Assembly: GCF_000711695.1 (NCBI RefSeq)
Contig: NW_013547015.1
Location: 186,001-250,000 of the forward strand
Length of the DNA stretch: 64,000 nucleotides
Source: Tilletiaria anomala UBC 951
Lineage: Eukaryota > Basidiomycota > Exobasidiomycetes > Georgefischeriales > Tilletiariaceae
Direction: 5' to 3'
Of the stretch, positions 54,662-64,000 are shown in pieces (positions within the stretch are counted from its first letter, which is position 1; each line of letters starts with the position of its first letter). The translations under genes and the position numbers were made by a program. The notes below the pieces were generated by a model. The model was given only the letters and a program-made list of their open reading frames with translations. It searched no databases and was not told the DNA's origin.

Positions 54662-56111
54662 TCAGTTTTTTTTCAGGCTGGCCTCATCGCTCGGGCGCGG
54701 CTTGTCGTCCATGTCATAGAACTCGTCCTCCCCGTCCTCATCCTCACCATCCGAAATGAGCTCGTGCTTCTGCTTCTTCTTGCTCGCGTGTGTGTCTCCT
54801 CCCCCTCCTCCTGACGCAGCTGCATTCTGCTGTCCCGCAAGCACTGCGATCGTCCTGAAGCGCGCTCCAGCACGCACAGCATTGATCGCCGTCTTCCACC
54901 TCCGTCGGTAATTCTCGCGCAGGCCGGCACTGATGTCGTGCTCAGGCGCTACACCGGCTGGGTCTGTCAGCCAGGGATGCCTCATCGCCTCATCTGCCGT
55001 AAGCCTTTTGGCTGCATCAACCGTCAGGCACGCCTTGACAAAGTCCTTCGCCTCATTGCTGACTTTCTTCCAATAGCGGTCGTCTGATGATGACACAAGC
55101 CACAGCAGTTGGGTCAGAGTGCCGCTCGTAATTGCACGCGCGAATGGACGACTTCGAAACTCACGGAATTCAATCTTACCCCGCTGTGTCTCTTCCGACA
55201 ACTTGCTCGGGTCGTCCGACCGGAATGGTGTATACCCGCAGAGGAGCTGAAGAGGAGCCAAGGACGTGTCAGCCCGTCACTATGGCCAAGGAGATTGGAC
55301 TGGTATCCACGCACGGTGTAACAAATTACTCCTATGCCCCACATATCCACCGCCTTGCCGTGCCCCTTCTTTGCCAGAACTTCAGGCGCAGCGTATCCCA
55401 AGCTGCCTGCTACGCTGGTGAGCACCTCATCTTCATTTTTTAGATGCTTTGCGATGCCAAAATCGACGAGGACAACATTGGCATCCTCGGCCTTGGAGCG
55501 ATAAAGGATATTCTCCGGTTTTACATCGCGATGTACGATGTTGTAGTGATGTAGATATTGAATAGCGCTTGTTACTGCTTTGATCACCCGCGCTGCGTCT
55601 ACTTCGGTGAATCTGCCGCGTTGCAGTATGCGCTCGAACAGCTCGCCGCCGGTTGCTTCCTCAAATACGAGGTAGAACTGCGGGCATAAAGAGGCAAAAC
55701 AGAGTCAGCAAGCAGGTTCAGCGCGCTGTTCCATGCAGCTCCTGGCCAGACCTTATCTTTCGATTCGAACCAGTCCAGAAACTTCACAATATGAGGCTGA
55801 TCCAAACCTTTCAGCACCTCCATCTCGCCTTCCACGAGCTCCGTGTGACCTTTGAGGTTCTTTTTCGCAATGACCTTGATGGCAACATCGATGGGAGGAT
55901 CTGCTGCTTTCCATGTTGCTGATCTGACGATGCCAAAAGTGCCTTCTCCGATGGTCTTGTTGAATGTGTACTCTTTCTTCTTACCTGCAGGGAGACAAAG
56001 GCGGCTTTAGCATTTAGCGACATCTGCAGCCGCATACTGCGCTCATTGCCAACAAGCTTGCTCACTATACGACTCTGGCTGCCGCGCGAGTGGGTTGCTG
56101 AGGGTGACCAT
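54662..56111 (-). CDS. CMK1: Ca2+/calmodulin-dependent protein kinase
   Basis: A CaMK-group Ser/Thr kinase acting in calcium signalling. Five exons: 56111..56066, 55984..55752, 55677..55315, 55246..55165, 55083..54662, giving 381 aa. It starts MVTLSNPLARQPESY/SKKKEY, as fungal Cmk proteins do. Kinase motifs in order: GEGTFGIV glycine loop, VAIKVIAKK (ATP Lys), IVHRDVKPENIL catalytic loop, VDFGIAKH (DFG), SLGYAAPEVL (APE), DMWGIGVICYT/LLCGYTPF and GKIEFH/DRYWKKVSNEAKDF across introns. After the kinase core a basic amphipathic helix with Trp (ENYRRRWKTAINAVRAGARF) fits an autoinhibitory, calmodulin-binding segment. The tail holds a Gly run, KKKQKHE and an acidic DGEDEDGEDE stretch. The activation loop Thr in DEVLTSVAGS could be a CaMKK target. 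Divergent from UBA3. Confidence 0.93.
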
Positions 56112-56748
56112 TATGGCAATATATTTCTCTACTGGTCCCGAGAATGTGCTTGCGGATTTTGTCCGAGGTTGGATTGCACAGGACGACGACAGTGCACTCG
56201 GTAAGGCGGCAGAGTTCTTTGCTCGTCTCAAGCCAGGCCGCAGCGATGGAAAGCGCGCCGAGAAATTGGAAAGCCCGCTCTTCTCAATGGCAGTGCAAAC
56301 CTGTTGAACCTGTCGCGATCTGGGCTGGTCAAGCATGTATCTCCCTTGGCCTTGATCGACCCAATCGCACCTCACCGATTGGCGTTTGATGGCGATCATC
56401 ATCATGCAGATGGGCCGCAAAGCGGTTAGGTTGCCTGGTAGGGCGGATCGGAGTGCGGGGTGGGTGTGCCAGCTGCCATTTCGGCGGCCCGCTACACTGG
56501 TGCAGTGCCGCGTAGTACGTCTGTGGCGCAGCGCTTCGGCCTGGCTTGGGTGAGAGCTTCGTCTCTTGCAACTGATGAATATGGCAGCGGTAAACGTGAA
56601 ATCCTGGGAGGAGGTTTTTGACTACGCTACAGCATGATGCCACAAATATTGTACGATTGACAAGGCTAATGTTGGTGCTCTAGACCTGGCAGACTTAATC
56701 GTTTCAGCCCATTCTGCTGTACCGCGCGGATGCGAACTGACAACCAAG
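56112..56748. other. Divergent promoter region CMK1 / UBA3
   Basis: About 640 bp between two start codons. It has short frames on both strands without domains. No clear element. Confidence 0.55.
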
Positions 56749-58513
56749 ATGGCGGCTGTGGCGGTCGCAAATGGATCCGCCGTCAACGCTGTTGCCGGGC
56801 CAAGCTGGGCTACAAGGGAAGCTCATATTGATAAGGTCATCTCGCGGCCCGGGCGTGAGTGATTGCCTCAGACAGAATCGAAAGCGTTGGAAGGCGGCCT
56901 TATTTTCTGACAGGATACGTGTCTGTCTGTAGCGTGGACAGACGAGAGCTTCGAGCCAGCCGAGTGAGCCATCTGACCAGGCTGATCCAGTATTCCACGC
57001 CGCCCCGTCCTGTCAGCAACCTTTAATGACCAACGGCCACCGAATGCTTCACAGAGTCAAGACCTCTCTTCGATCAAAGTGCAAGACTCTCGTTATCGGG
57101 GCCGGGGGCCTGGGATGCGAGATCCTCGCGAATCTGGCGTTGACAGGTTTCAAGGAGATCCATGTTATAGACATGGACGAGATCGATGTCAGCAATCTCA
57201 ACCGGCAATTCCTCTTCAGGTGGGCACAGATGCCCCATTCAGCTGAAGTGAGGGAAACACTGATACACCCGCTGCACGCAGGGAGAAAGACGTCGGGAGA
57301 CCAAAAGCAGTGGTCGCAGCAGAATACGTGGAACGCAGAGTGCCTGGAGTCAAGATCGTTCCGTGAGTCTGCCTGAAATGTACTCATTTCGAGTTGAAAG
57401 CATCTAACACCTACATTGATCGCTGCATGGATAAAGCTACCACGGGAAGATCCAAGATAAAGATGACGCGTACTATATGCAATTCAACATCATCATATGC
57501 GGGCTCGACTCGGTGGAAGCGCGGCGCTGGATAAACGCAACTGTGGTTAACATGGCGCAGGTTGATCCAGCGAACCAGGACGCATACAAAGCTCTCATTG
57601 ACGGTGGCACAGAGGGATTTAAGGGCCAAGCAAGAGTAATCTTGCCCACCATCACTAGCTGCTACGAATGCTCACTCGATTTGCTAAATCGTCAGACTAC
57701 ATATCCCATCTGCACCATTGCCAATACGCCGAGACTACCGGAGCACTGTATCGAATGGGCCAGTGTGCTGGAATGGCCCAGAGTACATGGAGGTGAGTGT
57801 GAACATTGCAAATGAGTGGATGGCCTCACCACTGATACCTTGGGGTAATGGACTCAAAGACAAAAATATCGACAACGACAACCCAGATCACATCCAGTGG
57901 CTCTTAGAGCAAGCTTCCGCGCGCGCAGAAAGATTCAACATTACCGGGGTGACGTGGTCGCTAACGCAAGGCGTCGTCAAGAACATTATCCCAGCCATCG
58001 CATCTACGAATGCAATCGTCGCCGCAGCGTGTACCCAGGAGGCGTTCAAGTTTGCAACAACCGCCGCGCCTTTTCTTAACAACTACATGATGTACAGCGG
58101 CAATGAAGGCGTGTACACGTACACGTATGCGTACGAGAAACGCAAGGACTGCCCCGTGTGCGGAGGAGAGAGCAGAGAGCTCGAGATTCAGAAGGATTGG
58201 CCCATCGAGCGGCTCATCGAGATGCTCATAGAGACGAAAGACTTGTTAGTATTTTCTTAACGTGGAATTCGCTTCTCCTTGACTCCGGCTGAGAAATTTC
58301 CTCCATGGTCTTGCGCGAAGGCAAATCAAGAAGCCGTCTCTCTCTGGCGAAAAGGGTCCGATCTATTTCCAGGCTCCCCCACAGCTTGAAGAGCAGACGC
58401 GGCCAAACCTCACCAAGACAATTGGGGAAATGTTTGAAGATGGCGACGGAATCACCGTCACGGACGCCAGCCTTCCATTTCAGCTAGGCATTGTTCTCAA
58501 GTTTGTCGCATGA
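56749..58513 (+). CDS. UBA3: NEDD8-activating enzyme E1 catalytic subunit
   Basis: Uba3, with Ula1/APP-BP1, adenylates NEDD8/Rub1 and passes it to Ubc12 for cullin modification. Seven exons: 56749..56854, 56933..56963, 57055..57219, 57282..57362, 57437..57792, 57860..58244, 58321..58513, giving 438 aa. Motifs: [17 protein letters not shown], then [18 protein letters not shown] (nucleotide loop), [18 protein letters not shown] (Asp and Arg of the adenylation site), [23 protein letters not shown] (zinc Cys pair; partners in DCPVCGG), [19 protein letters not shown] (catalytic Cys), [33 protein letters not shown]. The C-terminal ubiquitin-fold domain runs from LQIKKPSL to IVLKFVA. Intron 6 has a less usual GTTAGT donor, but only that join gives DLQIKKPSL. 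Exon 2 is 31 nt. Confidence 0.94.
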
Positions 58514-58676
58514 TGCTTCCACCTCTATTCACAGCAACTCGCAGCCTCTACCAGGGCCTGCAATGCATTGCGTCAAGATGCTGACGCGGATTATGAAATG
58601 CAGGATCACCCGTCTAGATGTACGCTACAGAAGACATGCAACAACTATGCAGTATACAAAAGAAATACGGTTCAGT

Positions 58677-61517
58677 CTATGCCATCCCTCGTCCACCGCT
58701 CGTGAGGACCAGCTTCTTCTTGCTCTTGGCGCGAGGGGCTGCAGTGGCTCGGGGTCTCCCTGAGGATGATTCAGGCTGCCCTTCTCTTCCGTCGTCTGGC
58801 CCAGCTCGTGGCGTGGATGCGCTGCTTGCTTCCGGACTACCCCCTGACCTGCTCGGCGGCGTGTGGCTACTCCCAGCTCCCACCCGCGGTGTAGCTGTGC
58901 CGGACCGCGGTTGCTTATTGAGACCGCGCCCTTCTTTCACAGTTCCGGTGTTGCGCCGCCCGCCGGATGTGGCTCCAAGCAAAAAGTCTTCCTCCAGTTC
59001 AAGCCATGCATCGTCCACGTCGCGCTCCCACATCTCGTCCGCGTCGCCGCGGTGTCCGCGCTGCAGTGCCACGCTGAACGCAGTTCGGGATTGAGCTCGG
59101 GTTCCCCATACCGTTGTCGCAGTTGGACCTGCTTGATTAGTGATGCCAGCTGCTTCATCTGCATCGTGGGCTTGCCGCGGCACTGCGGGGAAGTCTTCTG
59201 TCGGACCGCCGGGATGCACCGGAAATTCTCGTTCTGCTCCCACCAGAGCAGCTTCTCGGAACGACGGCGAGGACAACGAGCTGTTCTCAGACCCCCCACC
59301 TCTTCCGCTTCCAAAGCTTGTTGAAAGTCTAGCCGAGCCATTGACCGCGCCGTAGCTGCTCGCCAAGTCGGCGCTAGGCCAGTTATGCGTGAGCTCCTTG
59401 TACTCTTGCGCTGGACCCATCCGATTGCGCGCGGATGTCTCTGCTGCTTCCTGCTCGTCCGCTTTCAGCTTGGCGCGGTCTTCCTTACGCCCTCTATCCC
59501 GTCGGCGGCTCTTTCGTTGCCGCAGGGCTTGCATATATGGGTTGAGCACTTCCGGGCTCAGCTTCAACGCCTTTCCGTCCTGCCCTTCGCCATTCGTCGC
59601 CCACCAGTCGACCTCGATGAAGACGACATCCGCTGCAGTGGGGATGTGTGTCAGATACTTGCAGCGCCGTCGCAGATCCTCATTCATACTGCCTTCGTCG
59701 GCACCAGACACCTTGACGTGGATGGTGTGTGGAAAGGCAGAGTACGAGCCGTATTTGCTGTGAAGCACCTTGATGTCGAGCGGATGCAGAAAAATGTTCT
59801 GACCGGACGCGGCCTGGTAGTAGAAGTAGGAGGAGGGGGATGGTGAGGGTGGGTTGACATTGCGACGTGTCCGACTAGTGTCCTTGCGTAGCTGTTGTTG
59901 TGGTTGCTGCTGATTTTCTAACGATGGATTTGGAATTTGACCTCCTTGCGACTGCGGCCGAATGGCCAAGAAGACTGTTAGGTTTTCATCTATCTGTATT
60001 GGACTGCTCTTGACCATCTGTCGACTTGGTGCACCCTGCGCGTCGTCCTCGATCACGCTTGGTGCTTCGACAAGAGTTGTTGTTGGCGCAGAATTTCCAT
60101 GCTCGCCCTCATCCACCTCCTGCCAGCCTTCAAACTGCCGCTTCTTTCGCTCAATAGTGCTCCGCACACCTTGCGTATCACATTCCACTTTGACCTTCTC
60201 AATCTGCTCCATGACCTTGCGTTTGGCGACCTGAACGAACTGCAAGCTCAGCTCATCTCTTTCACCCAGCATATTCTCCAGGGAAACCTTCTCCACCTCC
60301 AGCTGACTGAGGTCCTCGTTGAGTGCGTCTTCAATGAGGGCCGGCGATGCAAGCATAAATTTTGCAAAGGGGAGCACATCCGGCTGAAAGTGCCAAGGGG
60401 CGGCGTGCGGAGGCATGAAATCGTCCTCGGAGTTGCCCGGCCAGAAAGACGATTGGGGTAGAGCAAGCGTCGTAATTTGGGGTCGTTCGATCAGCCGCAT
60501 TGGCAGGTGATTGTGGAGATTCAGCTCCTGCAATATCTCAAAAGATGCATGGGCGTCGCTAGGCTCTGCGTTCTCCGGTAAGACTTTTGGAGTCCATCGT
60601 CTCGCTTCCTGTTGCGGGTCCCACCACTTGACCGCCTTCAAGTCTTTGGCGTAGACGGCATCCCAACATATCGGGCAGCGTCTCCAGCTTTTGGCGCTCA
60701 GGGCCGAGGCGGTATGCATCAGTTCACACGCTGGCGTGCTGCTCCCGGGTGGTGTGGCCAGTGCGCCGACTCGACGAGGTGGCGCTCCGGGTCGATTGTA
60801 TGAACCATTACTGGACTCGAGGTGCGATGACCGCGAAAAGTTGACAGTTCCTGTGTCTTCACCAAGCGCGAGATAGTGCAGCATACATGGGTAGCAGTAC
60901 ACATGGCCGCATTTCGTCATGCGCGGCGCTGTGGGCGGAGACAAGCAAATGGGGCAAGTAGCACCCTCGTGCTCGAAGGTATGGACGCTTGTTGTTGCTG
61001 CTGCATTTGACGATGAAGACACAGCAGAGAGCGCGGTAGATGTAGGAATCAGCACCTGTAGGATGTCTGACCAATTCAAATAGATATCAGGGTCGGCAAA
61101 ATGGGCAGTGTAGTCGCCGGTGGGCTTCACGAGGAAGCGGTACTGAGCATTAATATATCCTGTCCGGAATGAAAGACAACTGTCAGCAAAAACCTGAGCT
61201 TGTATTGTGCATCTCAGACTCACGTTCTTTGTTGAATGGCACGTAATTAGCAGCTCTGCGGCCACGCCTCGCTGACTGAGGAGCCGGTGGTCGCGCTCGG
61301 GGTGGCAGCGTGAACGACAGCAGCTGTGCGTCGCAGAACAAAGCAGCGTTCAGATTCTTACGCTTTTTGATCCAGGGCGAGGAATACTTACGTGGTTCAG
61401 CGTCTGACCTCCTCTCGCACTTCGAGATTGCGCATTGGATACCTGGACGTCCTTTGCATTCATGCTTGCGAGGTTGCTGATGTGGTGGGCGGGGCGTGGG
61501 CGAGGCTGCTGGGACAT
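58677..61517 (-). CDS. MAG2: RNF10/Mag2 RING E3 ubiquitin ligase
   Basis: RNF10/Mag2 ubiquitylates 40S ribosomal proteins of stalled or defective initiation complexes. Three exons: 61517..61392, 61323..61224, 61159..58677, giving 902 aa. The start MSQQPRPRPAHHISNLASM is followed by LNH/LLSFTLPPRARP and the family block NYVPFNKER/YINAQYRFLV, then YTAHFADPDIYLNWSDILQV. The RING reads CPICLSPPTAPRMTKCGHVY and CYPCMLHYL, with the second pair CPICWD after an insert. A long middle coil (LSQLEVEKVSLENMLGERDE) precedes the C-terminal module with FYYQAASGQNIFLHPLDIKV, LRRRCKYLTHIPTAADVVFI and EVDW, also typical of the family. The tail ends in a Ser/Pro/Arg-rich stretch with a basic KSKKK run. Convergent with UBA3 (163 bp), divergent from PEX10. 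Confidence 0.92.
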
Positions 61518-62146
61518 GGTCACAACCAATGCACCGAAATCGTGCTGCTAGCGCAGCTTTCAGAGCCTAGCAAACAACCTTGCTCAACTATCTCGTCGCT
61601 TCAAAGACAGAAAAGTTTCGCGACACGTGGTGAACGCACGCTTTGGTAGGAGATCTACCGCGTCGAGAGGAAGTGGCGCGTCACGGATTGACGAGAGATG
61701 TGATCGAGTTTGGAGCGTATTCTTATGGCCAAGTGGCCGTAAAGGTCGTGGATTTAGACCAAAGATGGGTCCAGTGGCCCTCTATATGAGGCCTCCCCTT
61801 TCGGTGTGAGAGGTGCACACCGCCGTGGCTGAGCTGACCAGCTGTCAGCTGCTCTAACCCTCGAGGTGAATTGGTCGGGGTGACTGAGGCGAAGCAATGG
61901 GATTGGAGCAGTGACGCTGGCCGGCACCGATGCTCACCGCTTCTCCCGGTGAAACTGTTACAGCGGAAAGACAGCGACCATCAGACTTGCACACACTCTC
62001 ACTGGTGGGTAGCACTTCATGATGACGAGATGACTCGAGTCTAGCTCGGTACAGCATACAAGCTTCTGACTGGGATGCCCACAGGCGATGGAGCTTGGCG
62101 ATCATCAGGGTTGAGGGAACGGCAAAACCCTCCGAACCAGCTCAGC
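61518..62146. other. Divergent promoter region MAG2 / PEX10
   Basis: About 630 bp. It contains a tRNA A-box-like string near 61727 that I rejected as a tRNA (no B box), and a GCTGACCAGCTGTCAGCTGC pseudo-palindrome near 61832-61851. No other gene seen. Confidence 0.5.
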
Positions 62147-63770
62147 ATGCCTGACCGGACCCCCGATGCGGGGCCTTCCCGACTCCCAGAGCGTGCTCAA
62201 CGATCAGTAGCTCCAATGTCAATGTCGAACCCATCCTCTTCTCGTCCATACCATCCGCAGAGCAGGTTCTCGTTTCCATGGGCAGCGCAACCCGAAATCG
62301 TCCGAGCGTACCAAAAGGACGCATACTACCGCGACCTCTTCGTCGACCAGTTCAAGGATGTCGTACGGACCACACTCGGCGTTCGCGTGCTACACGCTAA
62401 CTCGGAAATCATCGCTGTGATCGGTGGTGTTGCATACCTTGCATTATGCGCACTTAATGGAGCGCAGACGCTCGGAGAGGAGTATGTCAATGCCATGATG
62501 GTTGATGGGAAAACTGGGCGAATAGCGAGGGGCAAGGTGAGTAGCTCTGATCTTCCCCTTCAACATGAGCTGTGTATTCACAAGTTCTTTGCACAATCTG
62601 GTTATGCATCTCACAGCGACGAGTCATTTTCATCTTTGCACACGCCCTTCTGCCGTACCTGGTAGCAAAAGCGTACGCCAGCGCACGGCGCTTCGTTGTG
62701 GGTTCTGACCAGGCGAGGCAGCAAGCGCTCGAGCGAGCTCGGTTGCGCGCACGAGCGATGCTATCAGCCTCACAGCGGGGGAATCCGGACGCCGTTCAGA
62801 TCAGACCGGCTGTCACGGATCGCATCATGACATCTATTGCGAAACATCTTCCTGCTCTGGAGAGCTTTACAGCATCCGACAGCTGGCTGGCGTACTTTGG
62901 AGCAGCCCATCTCGCGATCTTCTACCTAGCGGGGAGGTATTACAGCATTGCGCAGCGCCTTTCAGATGTTCGCTATGTGAGTTCTCGACGGGGTTCTTGA
63001 ATCTTTGGCAGTGCCTTCCTGAAAAGCTCAGCTCGCCATCCTTAGATCTCTACAGTCGCACAGCGGCCGAACCAGCGTCCGCCATCTTACGAAGTGCTCG
63101 GCGTACTGCTTGGCATCCAAATCGGTGTCAAAGCCCTGCTCGGTTTGAATCGATATCGGCGAGAACGGAGGAAAGCTCGAGAAGCTGTCACAGCGGCAGC
63201 GCGCGCTGCCGCAGGGCTTGAGGCGGAAAAGGAAGGCGGAGGGGCCAAGGGCAGATCCGCTCGGGAGAAGGAAGTAGTGGTGATCGATGGCGTGCGCTGG
63301 ACGCATCGCAGCTCGCCTGCCGCCCCTGCGGACTCTGATGCAGTAGTAGCATCGCAGGGACCTACAGCGCCACTAGCCTATGCTGATCCAGATGCAGTCA
63401 TCTCCCCCGCGGAACTCGGCCTACCGGCGAGCGCATCGCGCCAGGACATTGAGACTGCGCGCGCGGCGGCAAAGGCGCGTGCGATTGAGCTCGAGGGGAT
63501 CGCGCAGACTGTACTAAAGTGCACGCTTTGCATGGAGCAGCGTACGCCCGAGAATGGCAGCAGCGCCGTCACGGAATGCGGGCACATCTTTTGCTGGGAC
63601 TGCCTCAGTGGCTGGGCACGTGAAAAGGTGTGTACAGTCTACTCCGTTCTTGCAGACACACGCCCAGAAAGAGAATGCTGACTGTGCTCTCGATTGCGCG
63701 CAAGCCTGAATGTCCACTGTGCAGGCAGTCAATAAGTCTTCATCGTTTGCTTCCTATATACAACTTTTGA
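62147..63770 (+). CDS. PEX10: Peroxin-10, peroxisomal RING E3 ligase
   Basis: Pex10, with Pex2 and Pex12, forms the peroxisomal retrotranslocation channel and ubiquitylates the receptor Pex5. Four exons: 62147..62536, 62617..62976, 63046..63627, 63705..63770, giving 465 aa. Pex2/12 domain: FPWAAQPEIVRAYQKDAYYR, LGEEYVNAM, then RRVIFIFAHALLPYLVAKAY and LAYFGAAHLAIFYLAGRYYS (membrane helices), and PSYEVLGVLLGIQIGVKALL. The C3HC4 RING is CTLCMEQRTPENGSSAVTEC, GHIFCWDCLSGWAREK/PECPLCRQ across the last intron, ending LLPIYNF. The linker between membrane part and RING is long and Ala-rich (about 110 aa). The start MPDRTPDAG is preferred; an in-frame ATG at 62075 would add 24 residues. Confidence 0.93.
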
Positions 63771-64000
63771 CACAGGCATTATGTTCCAAAGCTTCTCCAT
63801 TTGCATGCATTAACCCTTGCCACGGACGAGCTAAGTGGTTCATCTTTTAGGGTCGAATCCGGTCGATGACGACGCATCAATGCGAACGAATGTGCGGGAA
63901 AGAACCCCCAGCAAGCAGGCACATCACCTGTCACATGACCGGCTTATCCCACCCACGAGAACCAACGGTTCCGACAACCAACACACATTACTGTGTATGC

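Noticed and set aside
61725-61800. tRNA-like start: TGGCCAAGTGGCC A-box look-alike followed by a GGATTTAGACC hairpin
   Set aside because: No GGTTCGANTCC B box at the right distance, no acceptor stem pairing, and the anticodon loop would read a stop codon.
63843-63855. B-box-like GGGTCGAATCC near the window end
   Set aside because: The only A-box-like string is about 15 nt upstream, too close for a tRNA, and no cloverleaf can be drawn.
1-64000. Transposons, virus-like elements, CRISPR arrays, rRNA, secondary-metabolite cluster
   Set aside because: No reverse transcriptase, transposase, integrase or capsid-type motifs, no long terminal repeats or spaced direct repeats, and no PKS/NRPS-type genes were seen. 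The content is ordinary single-copy fungal genes.

Overview
The window is fungal nuclear DNA, most likely from a basidiomycete of the Ustilaginomycotina type. The evidence is moderately GC-rich sequence, dense single genes on both strands, many short (about 50-100 nt) GT-AG introns with CTRAY-like branch sites, long Ser/Ala/Gln-rich disordered proteins, and orthologues in their fungal forms (Mss51, Mic12, Mto1/ApsB-like, Bsd2). No rRNA, tRNA, CRISPR array, transposon or virus-like element was recognised. Exon structures below were built by hand from splice signals, reading phase and remembered family motifs, with no database search.

Layout, left to right. 1-10.2 kb: SLD2 (-, cut by the window edge), MDP1 phosphatase (+, with a 20-nt exon), the Rsp5 adaptor BSD2 (+) and exportin XPO1/CRM1 (-). 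10.2-12.7 kb: a long divergent intergenic stretch with simple repeats. 12.7-31.6 kb: a ~1,995-aa Ser-rich coiled-coil protein (+), the NatB auxiliary subunit NAA25/MDM20 (-), a coiled-coil Mto1/ApsB-type microtubule organiser (+) and a ~1,415-aa PHD-finger protein (-). 31.6-35.3 kb: the largest gene-poor gap. 35.3-51.9 kb: mitochondrial IF-3 (+), MSS51 (-), MIC12 (+), a ~1,018-aa predicted secreted protein (-), GET4 (+), DRE2 (-), a small unidentified gene (-), SDHAF1 (-) and a Tctex1-type dynein light chain (-). 52.6-64 kb: hexokinase (+), a CaM-kinase (-), UBA3 (+), RNF10/MAG2 (-) and PEX10 (+).

Most genes are housekeeping and do not form one pathway. Functional neighbours do recur: five genes between 35 and 50 kb serve mitochondria or Fe-S assembly (IF-3, MSS51, MIC12, DRE2, SDHAF1). 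Two serve cytoskeletal transport (Mto1-like, Tctex1). Several serve protein modification or targeting (NAA25, GET4, UBA3, MAG2, PEX10, BSD2). The least explained parts are the giant Ser-rich protein, the secreted Ala/Ser/Lys-rich protein, the small gene at 48.3-49.0 kb and a promoter-like tract near 50 kb with no long ORF after it.
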